DNA from: Isoetes taiwanensis
Taxonomy: Eukaryota > Streptophyta > Lycopodiopsida > Isoetales > Isoetaceae
Direction of reading: 5' to 3'
DNA: 64,000 nt
NCBI GenBank assembly: GCA_021234155.1
Contig: JAJEKV010000018.1
Span: 12,191,654 to 12,255,653, forward strand
In this document: positions 12,261-22,985 of the stretch, piece after piece
Numbering within the stretch: position 1 is the stretch's first letter
Layout: the number at the start of each line of letters is the position of its first letter
Translations under genes and position numbers: made by a program
Notes under the pieces: generated by a model
Told to the model about the DNA's origin: nothing
Seen by the model: the letters and a program-made list of their open reading frames with translations, nothing else
The model's database searches: none

Positions 12261-12680
12261 AGTGATTAATGATGTGTTGTTAAACTGAAAAATTGAAAGA
12301 ATGGATCAAGAAATGGAAAAATTGGGTTGAAAAGAAGAAATAGCAAAAATGAAGCTTAGGCCTGAGAAGCGAAAAGGGTGAGGAACTCTTATTTCTAGAT
12401 AAAGATAATCAAAATTCCTCGCGAAGAACAAGAGTGAAAAAGTTAGAAATCACGCAAGCCTTGACATTGAGGAGTTGGAGGCCCAATTTTTGGCCAATGG
12501 AAGTAAATGGTCAAGATGTTAACTCTATGGATAAAAGTAGCTCCTCTTTTTCGAAGCCAAAAGTAGAGTTATTATTAATACCAAGATATATCGGCCCAGA
12601 TGAGCAAAGCCAATATTATTCGGTCAAAGAAGGGATCTTAGTAAACCTCTTGCCTCGTGAAATAAGAGTTGTTTGATATG

Positions 12681-13631
12681 CAAACTAATCAGCTTTGATA
12701 TTGAAGACTCTTTTTCAACTCTCATTGATTTCCGATCCTATATCACCAACAATGAGATTCTTATAGTTGTTCCACGTAAGGTGAAATTCCTTCTCACCCC
12801 GAACTCTATGGCTCTTCGGGTAAAGTCCAGGTCCATGGCTTTTTTCCCTTAAAGCCAGTGAATTTTAGATGTTATGAAGATGACATCACAACCTTATCCA
12901 AGGGATTGACAAAATACATAGTTTACATCCCCGCGAATTAAGCTCGCCGGGCTTATAGCCTTTAGTTCCAAAGGAAATGAGCCTATCGACTGGACTGAGA
13001 CCTATTTCTTTGATCATAATACCACTTATAAAGTGCTGGCTAAATTGCTAGCAAAATGTCCAAACCTATGTTGGAAAGACCTATCACCCTCAGAAATCAA
13101 GCCTTTCAGAGTACTTGACAATTTCATTGGAGCATATGAAGGTCTGCATTGGAACAAACTTTTCAAACAAATTGTACATGCTTTGTAAAGCTTGACTTTA
13201 AAAGGGCTTTGACACCATCACCGGGAATTCCATACGGTATAACAGTTTCTCGCTTCACACTAGATAATCAATTTGGTTTATGCTTTAATAGAATAGAATA
13301 GAATATAGATTTTATTTGCCCACCTGAGACCAACTGCCTATGGGACCCAAGTGTACAAAGAGAGAGCAGCAAAAGGACATTGCCAGATTAAAAAACTCTC
13401 AAGGGTTTTCGGGAAACCTTAGTAGCAATAAGGATGTTAACATAACATGCTATAATCACAAGTATGTACCGGAGGTTAATGTCGTATTGTGGGGTGAAGC
13501 AACCGGAAGTCACAGATCCATTACCTCCCCGTGAGGTAATGATCCCAACAACATGCAGGCCGCGGTTTCGTGAGCTCATGCAAGGCCCGATGGGCATTAA
13601 CTAACCGAAGCATACCGGAAAGCTCCTGAGT
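12681..13631. other. Unassigned, weak coding-like fragments
   Basis: Several short + frames read as plausible protein (for example near 12690-12840 and 12920-13190) but none is recognised and all are interrupted. They may be part of the preceding LINE or an unrelated retroelement. The stretch 13340-13630 is transitional to the GC-rich element that follows. Confidence 0.3.
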
Positions 13632-15520
13632 ATGCCAGACGGACAGCTCGAGGGCGGACTCATCCTCAATACGCCTCATGATACGCAGATGATGACTCCG
13701 CCCTCACGCCGCCCTTCAATCCACTTCCCCTCGCTCAATGCGAGGGGCACCCGTGGCGACGGGAAGCAATCACCTCATGCCATGGGTAGATGGGTGCATG
13801 TGGCGGTGTGGCCCCCGAGCATGGGATTAACTGGCCGGTTGAGCACGGTTACCTTTGACATGATTGTGGCCTCTGCAGATCTCAGTGCTTGGCCAGGAAG
13901 CAAGCATTCAAGTACCGCTTCAAGGCAGCCTGCTCCTTCTGTGGTATGCACTTGTCCACATCTCAGGTGCCCGCATTATTCCATAGCTATAGAACCACTG
14001 GCTTGTTTCGTCTTTCCAAAGCAGTGCTTTGAGTCGCCGGGCGGCTCATCGCCATCGCCAAAGCAAGGTTAAGGCCGCTTCATCCATAGCCACCACTCTT
14101 CTCGAAGTAAATAATGTGACGCTCCGCCAGCAGCCTCTCTCCAGAATAGAAGGAAGCCTCGGCTCTCGAGCAAGACCCGAGTGGGGATCGGTGGATTTAC
14201 CCCAAAGCGTCTTCTTTGCATCGCTTCTAGATCGCTCTCCAAGTGGTGAGGGATATCACTGCCCCACACTTCCGCCTCTACATGTAGGTGAGGACTGTCT
14301 AACCATGCCTCGAACACGCAGCTCCTCGGGTGACCTCCCATGCATATGGCCTCTGCCAGGATCATGGTTTTGAGACATATTGTGGCTTTCACCTAAAGGA
14401 CTGCAGGACCTCGGATGCATCCCAAAGCAGGTGGTAGTAGAAAACTCAATGCCCAAATATTTCTATAAGATCGAAGCCACTTCCACTACTCCGCCTCAAT
14501 GAGGGAAGGGCGTGGTGCTCGATGATGGGACCTTCGCAGCGACCTTTTAATAAAAGAAGCTAGATTCCCGGCAGCTTCTTTGGTCAATGGTCGCCTTCTT
14601 TTTTCCTTGCAAAGAGGAGTTGTGGGCGATGCCCTCTGCCCCATATCTGCTTTCTCAGGGCTGAAATGGTGACCCGACTACAATCAAACTCCAACAAGTC
14701 AAGTGCAAATCAAATCAAGTGTCTTCAATGCTCAATGATCGAAGCCTTCTCCCGTCTGCAACACCCTATCCCGAGTTCATTACAGGACAGAAGCGAGATG
14801 GAAAGTGAGCTTCAAGTATCCGGGAATTGATTTCACTACTAACATGCTGTGGGATGAGTGTGTGGAGAGAAGAGCCAAAGGTGTGCCGGAAGGTTTATAT
14901 GCGCAAGGCAAACGCGGTTGCCGGATAGATTCCAGGATCACAGGAGAGCACACCCTTGCTTAGAGTTTTGGCTGAGCCCGCCGCTATATGTGGAGGTTTG
15001 GGGCCCAAAGAAGAAGGAAAAACACGGGATAGTTGGAAAGGGCGCGAAGCTTTCTTGACCATATATTTGGGAGAAGGACACCGGCATCGCATCGATTTTG
15101 TTGTATGAGACGGGTTCGGGCCTTTGCTGACTCGCTATGCCAAGGCATCTACTTGGCTTCCATAAGGTGGATGGGATGGATGAGCACGCTATTCCCCACA
15201 GTCGTTGTTAACGCAGGGCCCCAAATGGGTCAAGAGGCATGGCACCAGCACCGGCGGATGGTTTAGGAGGTGGTTCATGGATTACCAAACGATGCAGAGG
15301 AAATCGCGCGACTCGGACATGCCAGCACGGGCACTGGATGCGGGCTATGCTGCCACTCGCGGGATGCCTCTACTCTGCAAAGCCTGAAGACAGCACTATC
15401 ACGCCGACATCCCGCCTCGAGCATGGACCCCATCTGGCATTTGAAAGCACATTGATCTCCGTGAAGAAACGGAGAGCTATTGCCGCTTATATGACTGGTT
15501 CCCATTACCTTAATTGAGAC
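13632..15520 (+). mobile_element. Degenerate RTE-like non-LTR retrotransposon, GC-rich
   Basis: A GC-rich block in AT-rich surroundings. Its 3' half shows parts of a reverse transcriptase of the group that has GVKQGCPLSPTLFG and LYGxEVWGP blocks. The GVxxGxPLxP block is damaged near 14612-14655, FKYPGIDFTTNMLWDEC lies at about 14812-14860, LYVEVWGP at about 14978-15005, and a conserved 'ILLYETGSGP' segment at about 15085-15125. The 5' part (13632-14600) reads as long GC-rich frames on both strands with no confident motif. At least six frame changes occur. A related copy in opposite orientation lies at 47.7-49.5 kb. Confidence 0.6.
14600..15330 (+). pseudogene. RTE-like reverse transcriptase, broken
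   Basis: Reverse transcriptase palm and thumb fragments on the + strand. The order of motifs is as in the family: substrate-binding GV..G(C)PL block, a 'GLxVNxxKTK' region (only faint, near 14690-14740), FKYPGIDF, then EVWGP and the following conserved helix. The catalytic FADD box was not found. The present sequence cannot make a full-length product. The product would have been an element-encoded polymerase used in target-primed reverse transcription. Confidence 0.55.
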
Positions 15521-15720
15521 AGTCAGCCAGGAATGGCGGCACCGGATCCCCGTGGAGGAGAGGATGTCAAGAGCCAGAGAGAGATGCACGTGATAGAGAT
15601 GAGCACCATGCGCCCTCCGGCCGGCAGCCTTCCAAAGATATGCCCAGCGGTCCCGAAAGCAAAGGCATTAATCATCTAGATATGCTCACACACCGCTAAG
15701 ACAAGCATTTCGCATCACCT

Positions 15721-16110
15721 ATGGTAGCGCTGACCGAGCTATCCCAGCAGATTTCTACTGGCCGACTTGTTCTCTTCGGGGCATGGTATTTGAGAGCCTA
15801 TCAAGAAGCTTTTTCCTCCCGGGCGGCTTTTTTCATCCCTAGTAGGGTTCTACTTGCATGCTTACATTGTTTGTTTTGGTGTTGCTTTTGGCTTTTTTGC
15901 CCTGCTCGGTGGTCACCGGGCTCTCATAGCCTCGCCTCCGTGGATCAAAATAAACTTCCTTCCTTCCTTCCTTCTTTGATGCAATATGATGATGACACAT
16001 TTATATTCTAGAAGATGATAGAAAAAGTACCGTGAAAATGTTGTTGAATATAATAGCTGGGACAAGAGTCAGGGATTGGGTCCAGGCTGCATTGTCTAGT
16101 TGGTGAAAGA
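15721..16110 (+). pseudogene. L1-type LINE RT scrap with YDDD box
   Basis: The open stretch 15721-16011 ends with MQYDDDTFIF, close to the LINE catalytic block (YADDTLIF); the frame then meets a TAG. Beyond the stop the text continues as a short acidic/lysine segment expected after this block. The preceding 70 codons are hydrophobic and not clearly RT. A TTCC microsatellite (15957-15977) lies just before the box. Only this one motif supports the call, so it is moderate. The next 300 bp has a weak 'LPLGKSIAIGWSSMV' segment at about 16280-16340 that would fit a following RT block. Confidence 0.45.
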
Positions 16111-16350
16111 AGCCAACTCGATATGGCCTATGTTTTCTACGTGTTGTGGTTGACCCATTTAAACTGAATTTGGCATGCATTCAACATACTATAACTCTTG
16201 CAATTTTTACGAGTTCTCTTTCTTTGTCTAGTGTTTTTATGATGTGGCATATGGTGTTGGGTTTGAATCGAGTTCAGATGGTGCTATCGATGTCTCTACC
16301 ATTGGGGAAGTCTATCGCCATTGGATGGTCCTCGATGGTCCGGTCATTCT

Positions 16351-16700
16351 AATGAGTCTACCAAAATAGCTTCAGGTTTGCTAGATCATTCCTGCACGAT
16401 TTCACATTGAAGTTGGGTTTTATTACGGACATTTTGAAGATAAGAATGTTCTCTTTTCACATATGATAGTGTTAGTAATAATATAAAAAGTTGATACCGT
16501 CTCTGGCTTGGTTGTTGGTCTTTGAACAACACTGGAATGTCATTGAGTAGAAGGCATTCTCGGATGTCATCGATGAATCGTACGAGGTCTGGGTTAGTTG
16601 CATTTCTTATCGACTGTTGACCTCCGTGACTTTGAATGGCTCCACAAATGCAAGGATACCATGGATGCATTTATTGTTGCCGGTTCCTCCTTGTTTCAAG
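16351..16700 (-). repeat. Repeat R, uninterrupted copy (empty site at about 16475)
   Basis: This 350-bp segment matches 21625-21760 and then, directly, 22580-22810. Here the two halves are joined at 16471-16485 (gttagtaataatataaaa), whereas in the other copy they are separated by 819 bp. On the minus strand it has an open frame (16386-16670) containing LVRFIDDIRECLLLNDIP, conserved in the other copy as LVRFIDDIREGLLLNDIP. Conservation of that protein-like stretch suggests a once-coding sequence, but I do not recognise it. Confidence 0.8.
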
Positions 16701-18349
16701 GATGGGAGCAATCTCTGTCGCACCCTACGCTATGAATAGTTTTCCTTCAAATGGGTTGACTATGCCTCGGTTATAAATTCGCGAAAAATTGTCAACTCTC
16801 AATGATCACTCTGGCTTGCATACCATGTCCCAGGCGATTGTTGGTTGCAAGGTTGATCAATGCGCTCTTTCCGGAATGGTGAAGCAAGTAGTAAAATGGA
16901 TTCCAAGGTTATTGTGATGATGGATATTTGAAACAAGGAGTGTGCGTAATTTCGATGGTGTTGCAAGGATGCCATCATAGCAAGACATGGTAAGATTATT
17001 TGTCTACCATCATGATGAGGCATGGCATGGAGTACATATGTTTTTCCGGGTTTCTTCCTTAGGAAGAAGGTTAAATTTGCTTTGCTGACAGGCCATATGT
17101 AGGTAGACTGAGGGACTGATTTTGTTCAAGCGGCTTCGTTGTAAATAATTATTCCTTTGTGAAGTAATTTCGTGAAGCTCGTGAACTCGGCGAGTTTGTT
17201 CTATTTCATTTGATAGGTGTTATATTAGTGGTCAAAACGCCCTGCTGGGTTCTAAGGTCGATTCTCAAGATGGCAGCTAATAGTAAGGAGGCTTCTCACT
17301 GGGTGGCAAGTAGTTGATTTTCTCGGGTATTGTTCTAGAAAGACGCTATCATGAAGTCTTTTGAAATGTTTTTCATAATTGAAATGTTGATCCGAATCTA
17401 ATATTAGGAGCGTAAATGGGAACAATAATTGTGATGGAGTTTGTGGGCATGAGATTGCCTCCTATTACTGCTATGACCTCATTTGATGGTGCAATTAGTC
17501 CCGCTTTTGCCGAACGGTTTCCATATGTCTTGTATTGTTGGTGGTCACGGCTCTAGTTCCTCCTGCATCATGCCTTGTTAGAGCGTGATGAGTCTCTGCA
17601 GAATGGTTCTCCAACCTTTAGAATAGTCATATTCTACATATTAGTTGTAATTACTATACTCAGTGGTTAAACCTAAATTGAAGCTGAAATTAAAGCAAAG
17701 TTTAAATAACCTGCCATGATACAAAGAATTACAGATAAGATGGTTTTAAGATCAGAGGCTTCAAGGAGCTTTGATTGCCAGAGAAGGGCGGCTGACTTTG
17801 GATGGGATGGACATAGAAGAAAAGGGTCATACGTGGTGGGAGAACGATGATAAAGCTGATTTGATTTTTTTATAATCATATATATAGAAAGATATAGAAA
17901 TTCACTGGTAAAATATTAATTAAAAAGTTAGATTACCTTTTCTTTTACATTTAGATAGACAAGAAATTTATCGCGATCTCTTTTTCTAAGTTTATTATGG
18001 GGGATTTGTGTCAACTCAAAGATCGTTGTGAAAACCATCTTCAATCTGATCTTGACCATACGCTTGCCATCATATTGAAGAAAATAGAAAGTTATTTTGA
18101 GTATATCAAAAAGGGGATCAGATTTTGAGATTCAATTGCGAGTATCGTGTTAGACAATGTTACCCCGATGTGTAAAAAATAATGAACATTCAAATAAATC
18201 CTCATTAACTAAGAAAAATGCCATTTCAATGTCGAAGTTGTTCAATGGTTAAGATTAGATCTTAATAACAATTATAATCTAATATAAGGGCATATCCAAA
18301 GTCTACTTGATCAAGAATTGCATAAGATCCTGGGATATTTTTGGAGAAT
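16701..18349. other. Intergenic, no recognisable gene
   Basis: AT-rich DNA with frames of 74 codons or fewer and no known motif on either strand. Nothing further can be supported. Confidence 0.4.
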
Positions 18350-18560
18350 GATCAATTTACTAATCGAGTTACCAAGATCGAGTTTTAGACTTTTCCATTT
18401 CTTATATTTCCTACATTTGGCCTATTCACTAATTGAGTTACCTAGATCGAGATTTTTCCATTGTGGGTATTATTGCATTTTTTTTCATTGGTCAATCCAG
18501 AAGCCCAACGCCATTGCTAGAGTTCCAGACTTTTCTATTGTGGGTTATTCTTGCATTTTT
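18350..18560. repeat. Short imperfect tandem repeats, about 70 bp
   Basis: A phrase of the type 'ctaatygagttacc(a/t)agatcgag ... ttttccatt' occurs at about 18358 and 18430. A related 'cttttctattgtgggttattcttgcatttttt' at about 18531 repeats the 'ttccattgtgggtattattgcattttt' at 18457. This gives two to three decayed units. The 81-codon + frame across them (18318-18563) has no recognised motif. Confidence 0.6.
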
Positions 18561-18801
18561 TGACATCAAAACCTCATCAATTGGCTTGTTTCCAAACCAC
18601 GATAGATCAATTTTGAGAAATTTGAGTAGAGATACGCTCATTTTGTTTTTCTTAACTGCTTGATTATGATTTAACGATTAGTAGTTTTGTTTTCTCTTAT
18701 AGAGCAAGAAAAGAACAAAGACCTTCACGAGGCCTCCATGCACTTTCCAGTTTAGAGCACCTTGCGCGGAAGAGGTGGATTAGCTGAAAGGAGGACGTGA
18801 T

Positions 18802-18963
18802 ATGAACCTTTTCGGCTATGAAAGATTTTGCATGTTTGATCAAAACAGCTATTTTCGATCATTCATGGCAATTACCGCGAAAACTAGTCGAACCCGGTTA
18901 AACGCCAAAAGTTCACTTTGGTTCTTCGCGGACACATATGGCTTTAAGCTAAAAGGTAATTAA
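18802..18963 (+). other. Small open frame, 53 codons, unassigned
   Basis: An ATG at 18802 opens 53 codons with balanced composition (contains AITAKTSRTRLNAKSSLWFF) and ends at TAA 18961. The last codons overlap a good 5' splice-site match (AAAAG/GTAATT at 18950-18960), so it could be an exon. I recognise no family. It could also be chance. Confidence 0.2.
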
Positions 18964-20360
18964 GCTATGGCGACCAGCCCTTCAATTTTTGAGTTCGAAA
19001 TGCATTCATTGATGGCATCAAAGCGTCTGCTGGTAAGCGTGGCGTCAGTTGTGTTCCCTTTCTAGCATCTTGTGGTGGCTTGGTAGGAGAATACGCTTTT
19101 AAAACCGCCGGTTCTCAGGTTCGGCCCGGGATATGAAAACACAGTGCAGTAAGTCTTATTCGAGTCTGATTTGCCACGTGCTTTTGTTTTCTCTTTCTTG
19201 TTGCTAACCTCTTCAATTACGTTTCTTATTTCGGAATAGGATTACTTTGGTTCTAGTTTTCGAACTGTTTTCTTGTTTTTGCTAACTTCACTTCAAATAT
19301 TTTACTAGGTACAAAACGAACATCAATCATCACGGTGGAGGACCAAGGCTGCCCATTCTTTCACCCAAAAACCATGCTATTAATATATTTGTGGGTACTG
19401 GTCTTTAAATAGTGGCTCAACTAGTCATATACAACTCAAAGAATACATTTATTTATATGCACACAGATCCATTCATTTCAAGTCATTTTTCAACCACCTA
19501 CAAAGTAGCAGACGATGCAATGCACCCCTCAAAAAGGTTAACTGAAATTCCAATTTATGCTCATAGGATACTTCATGAAATTTATTGCAGCGGCCTTGGT
19601 CGCCGCGAACATTTCTTTTGTCCGACTCGGTGCAAAGGCCAACCTGTATATAAGCTACTCGATGCAAAGTTATTAGTTGTTGAAGATACTTGGTGCGAAA
19701 GTATTAGTTGTTGAAAATACCAAGTGAAAAAAGAAAATATATTCTATTAGGTTGTTGCCACATGCATGCATCCAAATAGCTGCTTGCAATTAGCACGTAT
19801 CCTCTACCATAATGATCAACAAATCGATCAGAACACAACCTTTCTAGGCATACACTAACATAGATTCTTGAGGCAGCAAGTGGAGATATTCGATTGTAGG
19901 TGGGAATTTCCTGTCAGCTTGAAACGTTTGAAGGTTGAGTCTAGTATTAATGTCGATGGTTGAGAATGCAATCCAATTCAATGTTCATTTTATAAATGAG
20001 TTTGTGGGTGCTTCAAAGTTGGTAATCATGAGAGTTAAAGACTTTTTCATAATATGAAATGCATTGGAATTTGAAGAACATTGATTCGCACACATGAAAT
20101 GCAAAATCATTAACTAATATCATCTCAAAGAACATTTTACGCCTTCAAGGGTTTAACAGTGTGGTGACAAATGTGGCATCATCTTACTATTGTCTAGTAC
20201 ACCAAAGGCAACTATAACACTATGCAGCGGGTATGACATGATGACAAATAACTAGCTCATCGAGCTATGCCTATCAATAACCACGGTCCATACAAGAATA
20301 ACATCACCCATTTCTAAATGTTTGGTGAAGTATTTGATATATGTTCTTGACATTTACAGT
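18964..20360. other. Intergenic; one 30-bp tandem pair
   Basis: No gene is recognised. At 19664-19725 a 30-bp unit (gatgcaaagttattagttg and variant) is present twice in tandem. The 100-codon + frame at 19412-19714 runs across it and has no known motif. Confidence 0.4.
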
Positions 20361-21225
20361 CTTATTTAGCCATAGGCCAGACATAGATTTGCATATTCCT
20401 TTATATTTTTCTAGTTTTGTAACCGTGAAACTTTTGTTAGTGTCCTCCATATAGCTAGCAGAATGCTAATCATTCCCGTCCAATTTTGAGAGTCTTGGGG
20501 ATATTTTCAACAATTGGACACCCTTTACTTATCTCTGCATACAACTAGGTGTAGTTCAACTTTTAAACGTCCAATTAAGAATGTTGGCAAGAAGAAATCA
20601 TCATTTATATAAGTTGCACTACCTAGGTACTTCCATATGCAGCTTCTTATAGTTTTCTTTGATTTGGCTTGGGTCCTTCTCGAGACCTTCAATGTACAAG
20701 ACGTAGCTTAGAAAAATTTCTAACGGATCTATTTTCTTTTGTTGACAATTCCTGTTTTGCCTTTGCTTCGACTCTAAAAAGTATAAGAAAAAATACAATT
20801 CAAGCGATGTACCGCGTAACCTTATGGTGTTAATACTTGCGTTGTATCGCAATTCTAGAGATTTTATACACATTTCCCTCACGGGCTTACTAATTAGAAG
20901 CTTATGATATTTTATTAAATGGGAACAACTTTGACTTAGTTGCAGCTCGCCCTCAATAACCTTGGAAAATAGACAGATCTTGAAATCATTTCATTTCTAA
21001 AAATGTAATTACTTACTCCAGGACATGGTGCATGGAGTCACATTTAGAGTTCCTTCCTCCATAAAAGTAAGCATAATTTGTGCAAACTTGTGCAGAAATA
21101 AATTCAATCTATGAAGAAATACCTTATTATGGCAATCTAAGGCAACAAAAGAACGTGGATTTCTGGGAGCACAAGAAAGAAAGAAAATGTCCCGCATATG
21201 TAAGCATGGATTCTTTCCAAAAGTG
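20361..21225. repeat. Segment X, copy A of a dispersed duplication
   Basis: About 860 bp that recurs at 22986-23850 in the same orientation (offset 2625 bp at the left end), starting with cttatttagccatag and including long shared runs around 'acaattggacaccctttactt'. The minus strand has an 87-codon frame (20619-20882) with a lysine-rich end that is broken in copy B. No protein family is recognised. Confidence 0.85.
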
Positions 21226-21499
21226 CTGACTGATACAGAGATAGAAATGTCAGGTTTAAGATTTCTGGCCATGTCTGTCAGGCTACACCTATTAAAGCCA
21301 GGTAAAAAGAAACGCCACAGATTTGCTTGCCCACTCTGCTACTTATAAGAAAAAAGAAAGAAAAAAAAATCCGTCCATAACTCTACCATAGGCGCTCACC
21401 ATCCAGCCGCCAGATCCGCTTAAGGAAGGATGGAACTCTGATATACTTTGCTGCAGATGGTATTTTTGGGGCATATTTAGCCATCAAGAATTTTACATG

Positions 21500-21607
21500 C
21501 TTTTTAGTTCATGTGCTATCAATGGGTCATGATCAGATGTCAGGTAGCTATCATAACAGAATATGGAAACATGTGTTTATATATATTTGCATTCACATAA
21601 TTGTGAA
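21500..21607. repeat. Segment Y, copy A
   Basis: A 108-bp segment (from cttttt/agttcatgtgctatc to cacataattgt) repeated at 22867-22975. The two copies bracket the interrupted repeat R and its insertion. In copy A it follows segment X; in copy B it precedes X. Confidence 0.85.
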
Positions 21608-21624
21608 ACGTTTGGTTATTTTTA

Positions 21625-21760
21625 GTGAGTCTGCCAATGCTAAAATAGCTTCTAGAGTTTGCTAGGATCATTCCTACGATTTCGATATTGAAGTTATTAG
21701 AGCATATGGATGTTTTGGAAGATAAGAATGTTCTCTTTTCACATTAGATGAGTGTTAGTA
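21625..21760 (-). repeat. Repeat R, left half of interrupted copy
   Basis: Matches 16351-16475. The match ends at gttagta (21754-21760), immediately before the inserted unit. The right half resumes at 22580. Confidence 0.8.
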
Positions 21761-22579
21761 TCTTTGCGGTTCTATTCGCGTAGCTATAGAACCGCCATTC
21801 CTGGTCGGGGATGCCACCTCGACCCATTTTTCCCTTTTTATAGCCCATTTTCCTGTCTTTGGCTGCTCTGACGTTCTCCTTGAGCTTTCCCTGGCTTCAT
21901 CCGCCTCTACCTAGTTTTCAGCCCCCCCCTCCTCTTAGTTGGTCAGCTTGGTTCATAGTCTTGGTTTGGTCTCTTTTTTCATTCTCGTGTACTTGTAGCC
22001 TGAGTCATTCTTCTTCTTTTGTTATCTCTGCATTGGCGTGTAAGCCTCCGGCGGCACTAATCCGGATGTTTTCAGCGATGGTCATTAGCGGTTCGATTAA
22101 TTGTTTATTTGTTTTCTTTGTTGACACTATTCGGATGTTTTCCGATGATCATTGGCGGGCCGGTTCACGGTGGTGGTACATTTGTTTCTTTGTTATTGTG
22201 ACCACGGAGCCTCTGAATTTTTGATGGCCCGATACATTAATCGCGAAATGTCTAACCCTGTGGTCACTATCTTTTTAGATCTTTGCGGGGTTTTGGAGAG
22301 GTTTCTTGGTGGTGGGTTATGCCAGTCGGCGCAAGGGATTTTTATCCCGGCGGTGACACCGGTTTCTCATCCTTAGCAGAAGCGGCGGATGATTATTTTT
22401 ATCTTGTATTCCTAATTTCAGCATGCTCGATGATTGTCTAGTTTGAACTCAAATTTCAAAGTTTTCAAAGTTCTACCCGGTAGAGGCATCTCTTTATTGC
22501 TCAACGTTTTTACAAAGCTCAATGAGAACACCACTTCACTTCGCCACTTGTTGTATCTCAGGACCCATCCTAGGAATAT
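21761..22579 (-). mobile_element. Discrete 819-bp inserted unit with TATA module and hairpin
   Basis: This block separates two halves of repeat R that are contiguous at 16.47 kb, so it is an insertion (or was precisely lost there). Read on the minus strand it starts ATATTCCTAGGATGGG and ends just after a perfect 10-bp inverted repeat (21766-21775 with 21786-21795). Shortly before that end lie AGCTCAAG, a TATAAA box (about 21836) and a GGAATGGCGGTTCTA segment, the same order as at 43.8 kb and 51.8 kb. A related unit starts with the same first bases at 42849. GTA flanks both sides (21758-21760 and 22580-22582), a possible 3-bp target duplication. It has no TG..CA ends. Minus codons 22418-22579 are open, joined in frame with repeat R. 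Confidence 0.6.
21766..21905 (-). promoter_or_regulatory. TATA + hairpin module, minus-strand copy
   Basis: On the minus strand: AGCTCAAGGAGAACG, then GGCTATAAAAAGGG, then GAATGGCGGTTCTAT and a 10-bp perfect stem. The order and spacing match the + strand modules at 43.8 and 51.8 kb. TATAAA sits about 50 bp before the stem. This is inferred to be a Pol II core promoter of a mobile element. Confidence 0.45.
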
Positions 22580-22834
22580 GTAGACATTATATAAAAAGTT
22601 GACAGCGTCCTTTAGTTTGGTTGTTGTCTTGAACAACATCAGCGGAATGTCATTGAGTAGAAGGCCTTCTCGGATGTCATCAATGAATCGTACGAGGTTT
22701 GAGTCAATTGCATTTCTTACTAATTCGTTGACCGCTAGGACTTTGAAGTGGCTCCACAAATGCAAGGATATGATGGATGCATTTATTGTTGCTGTTTTTC
22801 CTCCTTGTTTGATAGAGATGATAATAACCATCAT
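22418..22834 (-). pseudogene. 138-codon unassigned frame across repeat R and inserted unit
   Basis: The longest minus frame here. Its first part (in repeat R) contains LVRFIDDIREGLLLNDIP, also conserved at 16.4 kb; its second part (in the inserted unit) contains WRSEVVFSLSFVKTLSNK, also conserved at 42.88-42.95 kb. Conservation between separated copies argues that both parts were once coding. The joining frame may be fortuitous. I do not recognise either part, and no catalytic motif is visible. Confidence 0.35.
22580..22810 (-). repeat. Repeat R, right half of interrupted copy
   Basis: Matches 16476-16700, including the phrase 'gtcattgagtagaaggc' and 'ggatgtcatc.atgaatcgtac'. On the minus strand this is the conserved protein-like part. 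Confidence 0.85.
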
Positions 22835-22866
22835 TTGTATGAATAGTTTACAACTTTTAGTTTACG

Positions 22867-22975
22867 CTTTTAGTTCATGTGCTATCAATGGGTCATGATC
22901 CAGATGTCAGGTAGCTATCATAGCAGAATTTGGAAACATGTGTTTATATATATTTGCATTCACATAATTGTAAAA
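22867..22975. repeat. Segment Y, copy B
   Basis: The second copy of the 108-bp segment at 21500-21607, directly followed by segment X copy B. Confidence 0.85.
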
Positions 22976-22985
22976 GCACTTACCA

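Larger units (their letters stand above)
10441..12680 (+). mobile_element. Degenerate LINE, 5' portion (ORF1 + endonuclease)
   Basis: A second LINE remnant, here the 5' half: an ORF1-like DUF4283 segment followed by an apurinic-type endonuclease segment, both + strand, in the order expected of plant L1 elements. The RT that should follow is not readable. The 80-codon frame at 12434-12676 is in the region that normally links endonuclease to RT but shows no diagnostic motif. Frames are broken throughout. It is not the missing half of the element at the window's left edge, because order and distance do not fit. Confidence 0.6.

Noticed and set aside
150-12680. The two LINE remnants as halves of one interrupted element
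   Set aside because: The 3' half lies upstream of the 5' half on the same strand, so a single insertion cannot explain the order.
21761-22579. Helitron interpretation of the inserted unit (terminal hairpin present)
   Set aside because: No 5' TC / 3' CTRR ends and no A-T target; the only CTAA nearby lies in the flank that is shared with the empty site.
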